Shown piece after piece: positions 52,085 to 62,605 of a stretch of DNA of 64,000 bases; position 1 is the first letter of the stretch, and each line of letters opens with the position of its first letter. Source of the stretch: Sclerodactyla briareus (lineage: Eukaryota; Echinodermata; Holothuroidea; Dendrochirotida; Sclerodactylidae); NCBI GenBank assembly GCA_026419785.1, contig JAODTK010005892.1, positions 62,001 through 126,000 of the forward strand, in the 5' to 3' direction. A program made the position numbers and the translations under genes. The notes beneath the pieces are model-generated. The model was given only the letters and a program-made list of their open reading frames with translations, was not told where the DNA came from and ran no database searches.

Positions 52085-53535
52085 AAGGGATAAACTGCAA
52101 CTGGAGACAGTTTACTGGTGAATGAACAATCGAGACTCTGAATTTAGGTAAATACCGGACAAGGCGCAGCCGAGTTCGTTATTAAGCGAAATTCAGAGTC
52201 GAGACTGTTTATTCACCAGTAAAAGTCGACCTGCTGTAATTTATTCCTATTCTACAACCCGCAAATCAAGAAGTACCAAACGATTTAGCTATCCATACTC
52301 TCAGATCTACACTCTTTTGTATCTCTAAACGTAAATAAGCAGATAGGGTAACTTTGCGTTGTACGGTTCAATCGAAGTAAATTGCATTGCGTACCATACA
52401 CAAAAGAGTGGCAGTGCGTGCTTTGCGTACTTTCCACGGAGACGGCAATACAAATCACAGGCTAGCTAAACCGGAGGGTTCTGCGCGTTGTGAACATGGC
52501 ATTCTCCAATGCAACGAGCGACGCGTCGTTTCGTCGCCCGTTTGTATTCCGTTTAGGCATGTACTCCCTCTGAAGAGCGCGTATACTGAACGCCGGATCT
52601 GGATCTGCGCGTGTAAACATAAACTTCCGAAGGCTCACTCAACCTTACATGTCGCGTTCAAAAAGTACTGCGATTACTTGAAAACGAAACGAGCAAGTAT
52701 TCGATTGTTGTTTTACTCTAACAGCTGACTGTTCTTGCAAAAATAATAGTCCGCTACGGGTTATTGGGATTAGCCCAATCAGAATCCTGTATTTGCAATA
52801 ACGATGCTTGGGTTGTAGAATTATTATTCTACAACCCCAAGCCACCGTTATTGCAAATACGTTCTGATTGGCTAATCCCAATCACTAGCGGACTATATTT
52901 TGCATAACATCACTGTTCAAGTAACACAACAACGATACTTGCTCGATTTGCTGAGTTTTAAGTAATCGCAGTACTTTTTGAACGCGAATGTAAAGTTGCG
53001 TGAGCCTTTGGAAGTTAATGTTTACACGCGCAGATGCGGCTTTTTCAGTAATACGCGCTCTTCGAGGGCATACTGCCTCAACTGAATACAAACGAGCGAA
53101 ACGAGGCGTCGCTCTTTGCATTGGAGAACGCCATTTTTCACACTCGCATAACCCCGGTTTGGCACGCTTGGTTCGTATTGCGTCTCCGTTTAAACGTACG
53201 CACAGCACGCACTGCCAATCTTTTGTGCTTACGGCAATGCAATTTAACTTCGTTTGAACCAACGCAATAGTTTACCCTAGCTCTCATTACTGTTTAGAGA
53301 TACGAAGATATAGATCTAAGTTATAGATATCTCGATCGTTTGATAATCTTGTTTTGGGTTGTAGAATTGGAATAATCTACAGCAGGTCGACTTTTTATGG
53401 TTCAGAAACGATCTCGACTCTGGAATTTAGCTAATAACGAACTCGTCGGCGCCTCGTCCTCTATTTAGCCAAATTCAGAGTCTCGACTATTTATTCACGC
53501 ATAAAAAGTCTCCCAGTTGTCAGTTTATCCCTTAC
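52085..53535. mobile_element. 1.45 kb foldback / long inverted-repeat element with nested end hairpins
   Basis: A near-perfect palindrome centred on a 4-base loop at 52822-52825, flanked by ggttgtagaat / attctacaacc. Left arm about 52085-52821, right arm about 52826-53535. Outer ends read gggataaactg on the left and cagtttatccc on the right. Each arm end holds its own inverted repeat: tttactggtga...actctgaattt (52111-52145) against aaattcagagt...caccagtaaa (52188-52223), and the same at about 53395-53430 / 53468-53505. ORFs in the two arms (for example 52387-52728 and 53000-53257) are mirror images and are not genes. This is most likely a non-autonomous foldback DNA element; superfamily unknown. 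Confidence 0.85.
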
Positions 53536-53539
53536 TTAA

Positions 53540-54080
53540 TGACAAAGATCCCCTTTGAAAAATGTGTCGGAAGCCTTGGTCATATCAACATTAGTAGACT
53601 GATAGTTGTTAATCCCTATCGATTTTAAAGCTTTCTTCTGCTAAAACATTGACGGCAAACAGCTCAATGCGTGCATCTTTCCTGACGGTGTTGCAGTTTT
53701 GGGTGACGGGGAAAGATATACTCCATAATTAGGGGCTAATCCTCCTGGCCAATACAATTTGCAAGGATTCTTCTTGAGGTTGATAGTAGGATTACTGGTC
53801 TAAATTTTCTGGTGGGCTTTATTTTTTCCTGATTTTTTTTTAATTGGTATAGGTTTCCTGTTTGATTTCTGTTGTAACTTCTCCTGTTCGGCTATTGGTT
53901 TTAGGATGTTTACTATGTATTTATGGTAACCTCGGTCAATATTTGAGATGTTCAGCGTGACCATGTCAAATCCTGGGGATTTTGGTTATTCTTTAAAGTG
54001 CGACCGCTCGTTTAATCTCATCTTCATCAAATGGCTTGAATAGTTCTTCTGAAAGCACGTTTGATCACACTGATATAAAT
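53540..54080 (-). mobile_element. LINE reverse transcriptase fragment next to the foldback
   Basis: The minus strand reads PGFDMVTLNISNI near 53980, PVILLSTSRRILANCIGQ near 53790, YISPSPKTATPSGK-like sequence near 53710 (usual Q...FR.GRST) and NVDMTKASDTF near 53590 (motif A region). This is the finger and motif A part of a non-LTR RT, of a family different from the other LINEs in the window. It stops within a few bases of the foldback's right end, so the foldback or a rearrangement removed the rest. Frame changes are present. Confidence 0.7.
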
Positions 54081-54163
54081 TGATTCCACCCAGTCGATTT
54101 GGAAATGTCGATAACGAGTATTGTGACTTATTCGGTGAGCGTCGGCAATCAACCACATGTTAT

Positions 54164-54236
54164 ATTATTATTACTATTATCATTCAGGAGTGGTAGTAGT
54201 AGTATTAAGTAGTATTTTAGTAGTAGTAGTAGTATC
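54164..54236. repeat. (TAG)n / (TAT)n microsatellite
   Basis: attattattactattatc followed by several tagtagtag runs interrupted by short spacers. Confidence 0.85.
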
Positions 54237-54779
54237 CCCCGTGAAGCCTATGACAGAGAAATAAAACAACTAAAAACACAATGTTTCATTTTTATTTCTA
54301 TAGCAGTTATAATCTTGGTCATGGTATAACAAAAACAATCCACTCCGGCTACCAAGACCACTTGCACCAAACCCTAATCTGCCGGACCCATATCCAGTAT
54401 GTCAGTAGAATTCACAACAACCCTTCCGTCCTGCCACTGAGGGTTGAGTTATGGCTTCGTTCCCTATGTGAGAGGTACATCTCAATGCGTCTAACTCAAC
54501 AATCAGTCCTGATAGCATGGTGAAGGTAATTTTCGAATTCAATTCAAGAGTTCGAATTTAATTCAAGGAGATGTTCGTTATATTATTTTGGGACAGCCAG
54601 AACCAGAGTTCCTCCGATTGGTTATAACAGGCAACAATCAGTTTACTGTTGCTGTGCGAAAACGGCATTGATAGTCATGTAAATAGTTAAGCCCTTTTTA
54701 GCTCGTTTTGCATTCACGTCTTTCACATCTTATTTTGAGTAGTTTTTAAAACCACTTAAACGGCTGATAATTAGGCATA
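54237..54779. other. No recognisable feature
   Basis: AT-rich DNA. An 80-codon plus frame (54281-54523) has no recognised domain. Confidence 0.4.
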
Positions 54780-54960
54780 ATTATGGTAATTCACCTTGGT
54801 ATAAGTCATCATGGTAAGTTATTATGGTGAGTCTAATGGTAAGTCACTATAATTATATAATTCAGCATGGGGAGTCATAATGGTAAGTAATTATGGTATA
54901 CATAAGTCATCATGGTACCGTTAAGTCAATATGTGAGGCATTATGGTTCAACACTTTGTA
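54780..54960 (+). repeat. Tandem ATGGTAAGTCAT repeat
   Basis: About ten degenerate copies of a 12-14 bp word such as catggtaagtcatcatggta or atggtaagttatt. Each good copy contains ggtaagt, the plus-strand 5' splice-site consensus. No open frame or branch/acceptor arrangement was seen, so splicing use is only a possibility. Confidence 0.75.
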
Positions 54961-55439
54961 CATTCCAGTAAAGCGCTAGTATGCTCTAAATGTTTATCTA
55001 CTTCAGAAGTGGTGTGGTTTTCAACCGTATCTATCTTCAGAGGTCCTCTTTTTTCTTGTGTCGGTTCGCCTTTCCATTATATTTTTGCCAGATACTTCAT
55101 TTACGGGTGATTATTTTGCCCATTGTCTTATCGTGTTTTGTTCTTGTTTTTGAGCCTCTAATTTGTGATGAACACTCTGTTGTTATTGTTTTTTAGGGCC
55201 TCGTGTGAGATTGCCTCTTTTAAACCGAGATTCCTCCGACGCGTTTAAAAATGTTCAAATACAAAAATATAATGAATGTTCCCTCTTCGAAGCGAGTCAT
55301 GATGGGTCATCATCCGTACTGTCTCGACTTACATGCCAATGTTCCTTTCTCTAGCAGTTCTTATGTACGGGTCCAACACCCCGTCCCTTGTCGACTCATA
55401 GATTCTCTCGGAATATCTGTGGTGGGACTGTGATCCAGT
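54961..55439. other. No recognisable feature
   Basis: Includes a T-rich 68-codon plus frame (54990-55196) that is hydrophobic but looks like AT-biased chance sequence. Confidence 0.4.
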
Positions 55440-55880
55440 TGATCAATACTGGCTAGACGGCCAAGTGGGCAGACTCAGGGACGAATCCACCGTCAGCGCC
55501 TGACTCTCCAACTGGTGACCCGCGGGATGGTGTCCCCCGCAGGGGTGGACGGCCTCTGGGAGGACAGGGGGAGCTGCGACTGCTGGCTGAAGACTCCACG
55601 TATTGAGGGTTTGGTCGTGCTCCAGTATTGAGTAATAGTTGCGTTCCCGACTTACAATCGTAGACGGCCCGTACGGGAAACGCTCTCATCGTAGACGCAT
55701 AATCGGATCGTGCTGACCACGCGTATCCGTTACTGCTATTGGTCGACGGCGGCACGGGCGGACGCGACGTCGGTCAGATGTGGGCGTGGTCGCTGGGATA
55801 CGCAGAATGTGATTGGTCGCTCGATTAAAACTGGGTAGCGGGAATGGTCCCTCTGGACGCGTACGGCGCTTCGTAAAAAG
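55440..55880. promoter_or_regulatory. CpG-rich patch with CCAAT and GC-box words (possible promoter)
   Basis: CpG is clearly denser here than in flanking DNA. There are two ATTGG words (CCAAT on the minus strand) at 55738-55742 and 55812-55816, a gggcgtgg GC/KLF-type box at 55782-55789, and gcgacgtcgg nearby. No TATA box or supported exon is attached on either side. It could be a promoter of a gene lying outside the recognisable region, or simply a CpG-rich repeat. Confidence 0.35.
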
Positions 55881-55938
55881 GAGGAGTAACACACTTTTGC
55901 GATTTGGAGGAAGGCAGATGGAAGGACAAATGAAGAGG

Positions 55939-55961
55939 ATCGTCTCCCAGAAAGAGACGAT
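55939..55961. other. Perfect 8-bp-stem hairpin
   Basis: atcgtctc, a 7-base spacer, then gagacgat. It lies 60 bases right of the CpG-rich patch. No terminator or known RNA element is implied. Confidence 0.6.
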
Positions 55962-56179
55962 ATCCGAACAAATAACCGTAAATACCCGGGGGTCACAGGA
56001 AAATATACATTGATGCAAATTCTGCCGGTTTTGAGCAATTAGGTTGTCACCATAGCTATATTAATAATAATTTATAATAGGCGTTTCCACCGAATTGCTC
56101 AAAGCAGTCAAATATGACTGAGTATTTGTTCGTCGGATCGCGGGGCGTGTATCCCCACAAGAGCAACTGCAGGCTGAAT

Positions 56180-57060
56180 ACACTAGAGTATTATGGAAAA
56201 CTATTTCTATAGGCCCAAGCTAATTTCCAACGATATCTAAGTGGCCAGTTATTGACCTTCAGAGTTTGGTCCATAAACCTTTTCGGCAAATCGCTCTCGC
56301 AATGCATTGTAGTCTAGCTCGGGGGGACAAGTAGGTAATTCATGGAAGGCCAAATGGAAATTTCAGTGCATGAAATTGATTTTTCTGGCGAGAAATAGAA
56401 CATTTTAGTCAGATTTGTCCAAGAAAAATGTAAAAAATTATCGGGGACAACATACTATTAGTTTTGAAGAATACTCACAAATGATAAGGCAGAAAATTGA
56501 AAGAAGTTTTTCCAATTTACATGCTAACATATTCCCCTGGAATATTCCGCATGCATCAAAACTATCTCACGCGGTGCACCGCAACTGCTACTATCTGAGA
56601 AATGGTCTAATAGACCAGGATTTTTTTTAGAGAGTCTCCATTGCGCAACACGTAATTGACGTCACAGTTGAACAACATTGATAATTATGTTAAGTATTCC
56701 ATTGTTTCATTGTGTTAAGTGAGTCCACACATTCCTCATAAGTGATGTTGTCCTTCTTACCACAGTAACCATCAACACCTACCAATCACATACAAATCAT
56801 GCTCCTCTCTCATTAGACTAATAATTTTCAAATGAAATTAATGTGCACATTTCAATGGGAAACAATATATTCCAGGGTTGTGCAAGTATGACTCATTTAT
56901 TATTGCAGATGGATGCTTAGTTCTCAACTTGATCAATACCCAACTGCACACACTTCAAATAAGTCATCCAACTCCAACGTAACGGAAAGTCGTAATAACG
57001 GTCGGGTTGCCTGAACTGATGCGTTAAGTTTTCCTCAGCTATTATATTAGTCTTTTTATT
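56180..57060 (+). repeat. Dispersed repeat family R1, copy 2
   Basis: Matches 3490-4060 in order and orientation in two blocks (about 56180-56290 and 56635-57060). About 340 bp between the blocks is absent from copy 1. A 71-codon plus frame lies in that extra part without recognised features. Confidence 0.7.
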
Positions 57061-57277
57061 ACACACACTAAAAAAAAAATCGCATTTCTTCTCAACTAAC
57101 CTGCTGACAAAGAACCCCAGCTGACGCGCACTGTATTGGAAGGTATTTTCCGATGCCCTATATTGGCATTGCATTGTATCAATTATATTCCTTTGTTATG
57201 GCTAGTGGTTATATTGAGAATTCGCGTCGGTGTTGCCAACTACGGAAAATTTTCCGAGGCAGTGACGCTTGTAGACC

Positions 57278-58292
57278 TGTAGCAATCCAACTGTTGACAT
57301 CTCATTGCGATCTGGCAACCCCATGAATTCTGTCTTTTCCAGCGCAGCGTCATCGTAACGACAGCAACAAAAAAGAGTAACGTTTTTTATACCTTCAAGA
57401 TCGCCAACATCCGAACGAAGTGCAACCAGATTCTTCAACCAACTTTTCTATCATCTTCATTTCTAGGTGGGTCACTGTTATTATCCGTTTATTCAGCTAA
57501 ATCAATTCATTGCTTTCGACGTCAATTTCATCACCCAGCATTGTTTTTACCTGTTACTATAGTCCAACGCTTGTACCAGTTGCGCTACCTTCTAGGCTTC
57601 GCTTGCCGTTCATCGACATCTCCACGCACGTTACAGTGTCCTGATAACCGGCTCAGCTTGCGACTCACTGCAATACGACAGCCACGACCTTCACGACACT
57701 CGCACAGATGTGTTGAAGTATTCTAGCCTACATCATCACTGGAATTTACCTTACTTCGAACCTTCATCCTATCAGCTCGAGTAATACTCCTTCGCGTCTC
57801 CTCGCCTCCTGCTAGCCCCAGGGCACGGTATTAGCAGGTCCTCCCACGATCGCACCGTTACTTCAAAGCCTATCACAGGATCTATTCAACGCCAACTTAT
57901 GTCAGAGCTCATCTCTATTCTTCGCCTCGCTCCAGTGATCAACTGATCCGCCACACACGGTACACATCCTCGCATCGCTCTCAACCGTATCGACGACTCC
58001 GGTTCAACCTCGGACCCATGACAGTGACCCACAGACAGACTTTATCTAGACATCGTCATCCTGCACATCAACATGCATTCGTGTATATCTCTACCAAGTA
58101 CGTTGTCTCCGGTAGGTTTCTATTTTTATCTTTGCAGACGCTGACGTCATCACCTACACTGCACACATAAAGCCAGCCAAAGACAGTGGAGAGAATCAGC
58201 ACTACCACAGCCACACCGCAGATCCAAGGAAACACATTATGTAAGAATTATTATTAGCAGCATAGGATACTGGCCACATCTCGTGTCGCTAA
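57278..58292 (+). repeat. LTR 1
   Basis: Starts tgtagcaatccaactgttga and ends about '...cgtgtcgctaa', one base before the primer-binding word. The usual TG start is present; the usual CA end is not evident. Confidence 0.8.
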
Positions 58293-58557
58293 ATTGGTGA
58301 CTCTAGACGTTGAAACGAACACGCATCAACTGGATCTGTGGTTTGTGGGAAGCTACCAGTGTCGACACGTACGATCAATTAACATTCTCCATTGTCTCTA
58401 AACATCAGATTACTTTTCTCCACCGGCGGGTTGGCGAATCATCGCCGCTGCCACCTAGGAATACCGCGGATTCCTGGTTTTTATCACTATGCTTCAACAT
58501 TTGGCTCACTACTTCTTTCCTAGTTTCGCTTATTCCATTCAACTGGAAGGGGGCTGA
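58293..58557 (+). other. Internal segment 1 (primer-binding site to polypurine tract)
   Basis: Primer-binding word at about 58294-58313; polypurine tract at 58545-58557. Between them is about 230 bp with no coding capacity, including the words caccggcgggttggcg and ctaggaataccgcggattcc. Confidence 0.75.
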
Positions 58558-59614
58558 TGTAGCAATCCAACTGTTGACATCTCATTGCGATCTGGCAACC
58601 CCATGAATTCTGTCTTTTCCAGCGCAGCGTCATCGTAACGACAGCAACAAAAAAGAAGTAAGTTATTAATACCTTCAAGATCGTCAACATCCGAACGAAG
58701 TGCAACCAGATTCTTCAACCAACTTTTCTACCATCTCATTTCTAAGGTGGGTCACTGTTATTATCCGTTTATTCAGCTAAATCAACTCATTGCTTTCGAC
58801 GTCATTTTATCACCCTACATTGTTTACTTTTTACTAATAGTCCAACGCTTGTACCAGTTGCGCTACATTATACGCTTCCTTGCGTTTCATCCCGGCATCC
58901 TCCCGCATGTTACAGTGTCATTTATAACCGGCGTCAAAGCTTGCGACTCACTGCAATACGAACAGCCACACGACCTTCACGACACTTCGCACAGATTTGT
59001 TGAATATTCAGCCTACTTCATCACTCTGGAATTTACTTACTGTCGACCCTAATCCTTGCCATGTCAGCTCGAGTAACACTCCCCTCCTCGTCGTCCTGCC
59101 TCCTGCTAGCCCACCTGGCCGGTATTAGCTGTCATCACCCACGTTTCGCACCGTTACTTCAAATCCTGTCAAGGATCTTCAAACAAACGCCAACTATATT
59201 TTCGAACTCATGCTCTATTCTTCGCCTCGCTCCAGTGATCAACTGATCCGCCATACAACGTACCCAGCCTCGCATCGCCATCACCCGTATCGGTCGACTC
59301 CCGTTCAACCTCGTACGCCATGAGTGACCCGCAACAAACCTTTATCTAGACAACGCCATCCTGCACTCACACCATGCCTTCGTGTATATCTCTACAAATG
59401 CCACGTTGTCTCCGGTAAGGTTTTCCTCTTTTTATCTTTGCAGACTCTGACGTCATCTCACCTTTACACTGTCACACATTACGGAAAGCCCTCCACAGAC
59501 AGTTGGAGAATCCTCACTCCCACAGCACACCGCAGCAGATCCAAGAACACCTTATGTCAGAATTATTATTAGCAGCATAGGTGATACTGGCCACAAAGTC
59601 TCGTGTCGTCCTAA
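58558..59614 (+). repeat. LTR 2 (central)
   Basis: Starts tgtagcaatccaactgttga and ends near '...cgtcctaa'. It is shared by both internal segments, acting as 3' LTR for the first and 5' LTR for the second. Confidence 0.8.
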
Positions 59615-59902
59615 ACTTGTGACTCTAACGTTGAAACGAACACCATCAAGGATCTGTATTTTTTTGGGGAAGCTAACCAAGTGTCGACACGTACGATCAA
59701 TTAACATTCTCCATTTTCTCTTCAACATCAGATTACTTTTCTCACCGGCGGGTGGCGATCATCGCCGGCTGCCACCTAGGAATACCGCGTATTCCTGGTT
59801 CTTTTTATCACTATGATGCTTCAACATTGTGGGCCCCCTCACTACTCTTTAACTCTATTTCGGCTCTCTTCCATTCCATTCATCAATCTGGAAGGGGGCT
59901 GA
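59615..59902 (+). other. Internal segment 2
   Basis: Same content as internal segment 1: primer-binding-like word near 59617-59640, the caccggcgggtggcg and ctaggaataccgcg words, and a gaagggggctga purine tract at the end. Confidence 0.75.
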
Positions 59903-60892
59903 TGTAGCAATCCAACTGCTGACAATTCATTGCGATCTGGCAACCCCATGATTCTGTCTTTTCCAGCGCGGCGTCACGTAAGACAGCAACAAAAAAGAGT
60001 AACGGTTATACTTCAAGATCGTCAACATCCGAACCAAGTGCAGCCAGAATTCTTCAACCAACTTTTCTACCATCTTCATTTCTGCGGTGGGTCACTGTTA
60101 TTATCCGTTTATTCAGCTAAATCAACTCATTTCTTTCGACTCAATTTTTCCCCCTTCATTGTTTTTACTTGTTTACTAATAGTCCAACTCTTTACGCAGT
60201 ATGCGCTAACATACAGGCGTCGCTTGCCTTCACGACATCTCCACGCATGTTACAGTGTCATGATAACCGGCTCATCTTGCGACTACTGCACACGACAGCA
60301 CCAACTTCACACCTCGCACAGATTTGTTGAATGTTTCTAGCCTACCTCAAATCACTGAAATTTACCTTACTTTCGACCTTCCATCCTGTCAGCTTCGAGT
60401 ACACTCCCTCCTTCGCGCTCTCCTCCCTCCTGCTAGCCCACAGGGCACGGTAATAGCAGGTCCGCACCACGATTCGCACCGTTACTTCACAGCCTTCACA
60501 GGATCATGCCACACGCCAACTTATTTCAGAACTCTCTCCATTCTTCGCCTCGCTCCAGTGTCACTGATCGCCATACAACGGTACACACCCTCGCATCGCC
60601 ATCCAACCGATCTCGACTCCCGTTCACCTCGTACGCCATACAGGACCCACAGACGACTTTATCAGACAACGCCACCTGCACTCCACCCATTCATTCGGTA
60701 TATCTCCCAGCCCAAGTTTGTCTCCGTAGGTTTTCATTTTTATCTTTGCGACTCTGACGTCATCACCTCACACTGCACCCATTACAAGCCATCCAAGACA
60801 TGGAGATCATCACTACCAAGCACCGCAAATCCGAGAACACCTTATGTAAGGATCATTATTAGCAGCATGGTACTGCCATATTTCGTGCGTAA
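59903..60892 (+). repeat. LTR 3
   Basis: Starts tgtagcaatccaactgctga and ends '...cgtgcgtaa', followed by agacc. The 205-codon frame at 60324-60941 runs through this LTR and is not conserved in LTR 1 or 2, so it is not called a gene. Confidence 0.8.
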
Positions 60893-60897
60893 AGACC

Positions 60898-61734
60898 TAT
60901 ATATAACCGTCCTCTTCGCAACAAATGAAACTCAATGTTAATCAATTTTGAACGGAGCATGTCTAGGCTTTGACATCGTGTTTAGGTGAAGATAATGACA
61001 AACGTATTTATGAAATAGTTTCTGACACGGTTCCGGGATCTTATAGCATGAACGAGGGTCGCCATGATTGTTGATATACCGCGCTCTACTGGCAGGTTGG
61101 TGACTGTGGACGTTATTTGTCAAACGAGGCCGGCAATTGGCGATATTCGGTAAACTGCGCGTTGCCCCAGTTTCACGTGGAAACGACTGATGATAATATA
61201 CGAAAAAAAAGTATGCACAGACCTCATATTCTATTGATAATCTATCTACACTCTTCCGATGGATAAGTCAGGGTGAATATCTAATTCTGCCCAGCACAAA
61301 GAAAAAAAAAAAACAAAAAAACAACATATCAAAAGCATTCAAGTCTGCTTCACTATTTATTTTTTCATGGTGTTATTATATTGATTGTTTCATGATTTGA
61401 CAAGTACCTGTAATCGAAGTCATCGCGTTAATTCTTTGAAAATAGTCTCTGATGACTGGATGAGGTAATTGTCCATTATCTGATTTTATCCCTAAATCAA
61501 TACAAATTATATGTAAAAGTTAAAGAGGTTTTGGAACACGGCGTAAAGAGGCACCGTCGTCTCATAACACCTGAGCATAGAAGGGTATTGTTTGTCAGTG
61601 CATGACGTCACTCAAGCCAAGGATTCCCTTTCCTCTTCCCTCATCCCCATGTATTCAAGTGAATAGACATGGTAACTATTAGAACCTCAACGTCAGCATA
61701 GACTGAATAATTCGTTCAATTTATCCCCATCCCC
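60898..61734. other. No recognisable feature
   Basis: AT-rich DNA with a poly-A-rich run near 61300-61322. No gene or repeat recognised. Confidence 0.45.
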
Positions 61735-61905
61735 CCCCCCCTCCACCAATTGGTTATTATTTTCTTCAACTCAGCTAGGTAGCCAAGGGAGGTATAGCAG
61801 CGGAACTCCCGCGTCACACGGTCCGAGCCCCGGTCACGGCCACGGTCACGGTCGCGGTGGCCTCGACCGTTGTGTGGGTCCCTTTTGTTCTTCCTAGGGT
61901 GATTA
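61735..61905 (-). CDS. Possible exon encoding an Arg/Asp-rich segment (weak)
   Basis: The minus-strand frame contains NGRGHRDRDRGRDRGSDR followed by VTREFRCYTSLGYLAELKK. RD/RG-type low-complexity segments occur in RNA-binding and splicing proteins. A possible acceptor, 'tcctgtaatcaccctag', lies just upstream on the minus strand (about 61897-61913). No convincing donor was found downstream, and the arginine run reflects a small cggtcacgg DNA repeat. No function is assigned. A chance repeat is at least as likely. Confidence 0.2.
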
Positions 61906-62549
61906 CAGGAGTTTGAGATACGAATGGGTGATGTTGGTCGACAATTAATATGTGGAAAATATTGGATACGTTCAATTTGCGAAGCTCGTACTCTATGTGT
62001 TGTCATTTTAGGTATTGGATGCACTGAGCCAAGAACGTCTGATTCCTGTGGTGGTCTGGATCTATCTCAATTAACGTCATTTTCGTCTTTCAAGAAATTA
62101 GGCATTTTATGTCTACTGCCACTCATACATGATCACCCCCACTTAAGAGGCTTGATACTATCTTCGTTTTTCTCTGATTCTCATGAAGTCCTCAATCAGC
62201 CCCCTCACCCATACTCCCTCCACTCTATTTACACTGGTAGTTTTATTGACGTTTGAAGCCCAGGTTTCGAATTCTTTAGCATACAGGCAAGTTGGTGCAG
62301 GGTGGGCTGTAGGCCAGTACTATAGATACTATATGTACTATATTATTCTGTTAGGGAGGAATTGATCCATTCATTCTCCTCACATTAAGGTCGGGGACCT
62401 CTTCAATTAATTTTCAATTCCACCATACCTCCAATGTGCACTGGCGTTCAGGAAAAAGGTAACCTGACGTGTTCGTTTTCCGGAGAAAATCGTTGGACTG
62501 AAAAAGGCATTCCCACGTATGGTCACCAAACTAGCATCCTACCCCGCGT
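61906..62549. other. No supported gene
   Basis: A 110-codon plus frame (61924-62256) and a shorter overlapping one have no recognisable domain. Nothing in this stretch recurs elsewhere in the window. Confidence 0.4.
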
Positions 62550-62605
62550 CAGTGGCGTACGCACGGGAGCACGAGGGGGGGGGGGGTGGTGGGTGGGGGT
62601 CAGAA
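62550..62605 (+). repeat. G-rich tract after a CAGTGGCGTA word
   Basis: cagtggcgtacgcacgggag followed by long G runs (G-quadruplex potential). CAGTGGCGTA is a common terminus of short hAT-like elements, but no matching inverted end was found nearby. A long C run lies at about 62796-62812. Confidence 0.5.

Larger units (their letters stand above)
57278..60892 (+). mobile_element. Small LTR retrotransposon array: LTR-internal-LTR-internal-LTR
   Basis: Three direct repeats of about 1 kb, each starting tgtagcaatccaact, separated by two short internal segments of about 265 and 288 bp. Each internal segment starts with a gypsy-type primer-binding word (ttggtgactctagacgttga in the first) and ends with a purine tract, ggaagggggctga, directly before the next LTR. 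The sequence agacc flanks the whole array at 57273-57277 and 60893-60897, a likely 5 bp target-site duplication. No gag or pol remains, so this is a non-autonomous fossil. LTRs are alike apart from small gaps, so insertion may be fairly recent; noise prevents dating. Confidence 0.85.

Noticed and set aside
52387-53262. Open frames of 85-125 codons inside the palindrome
   Set aside because: The two arms are inverted copies and give mirrored frames on both strands; none shows a protein family.
60324-60941. 205-codon plus frame, the longest in the window
   Set aside because: It lies in the third LTR and runs out into flanking DNA. The matching parts of the other two LTRs do not keep this frame, and the sequence has no domain.
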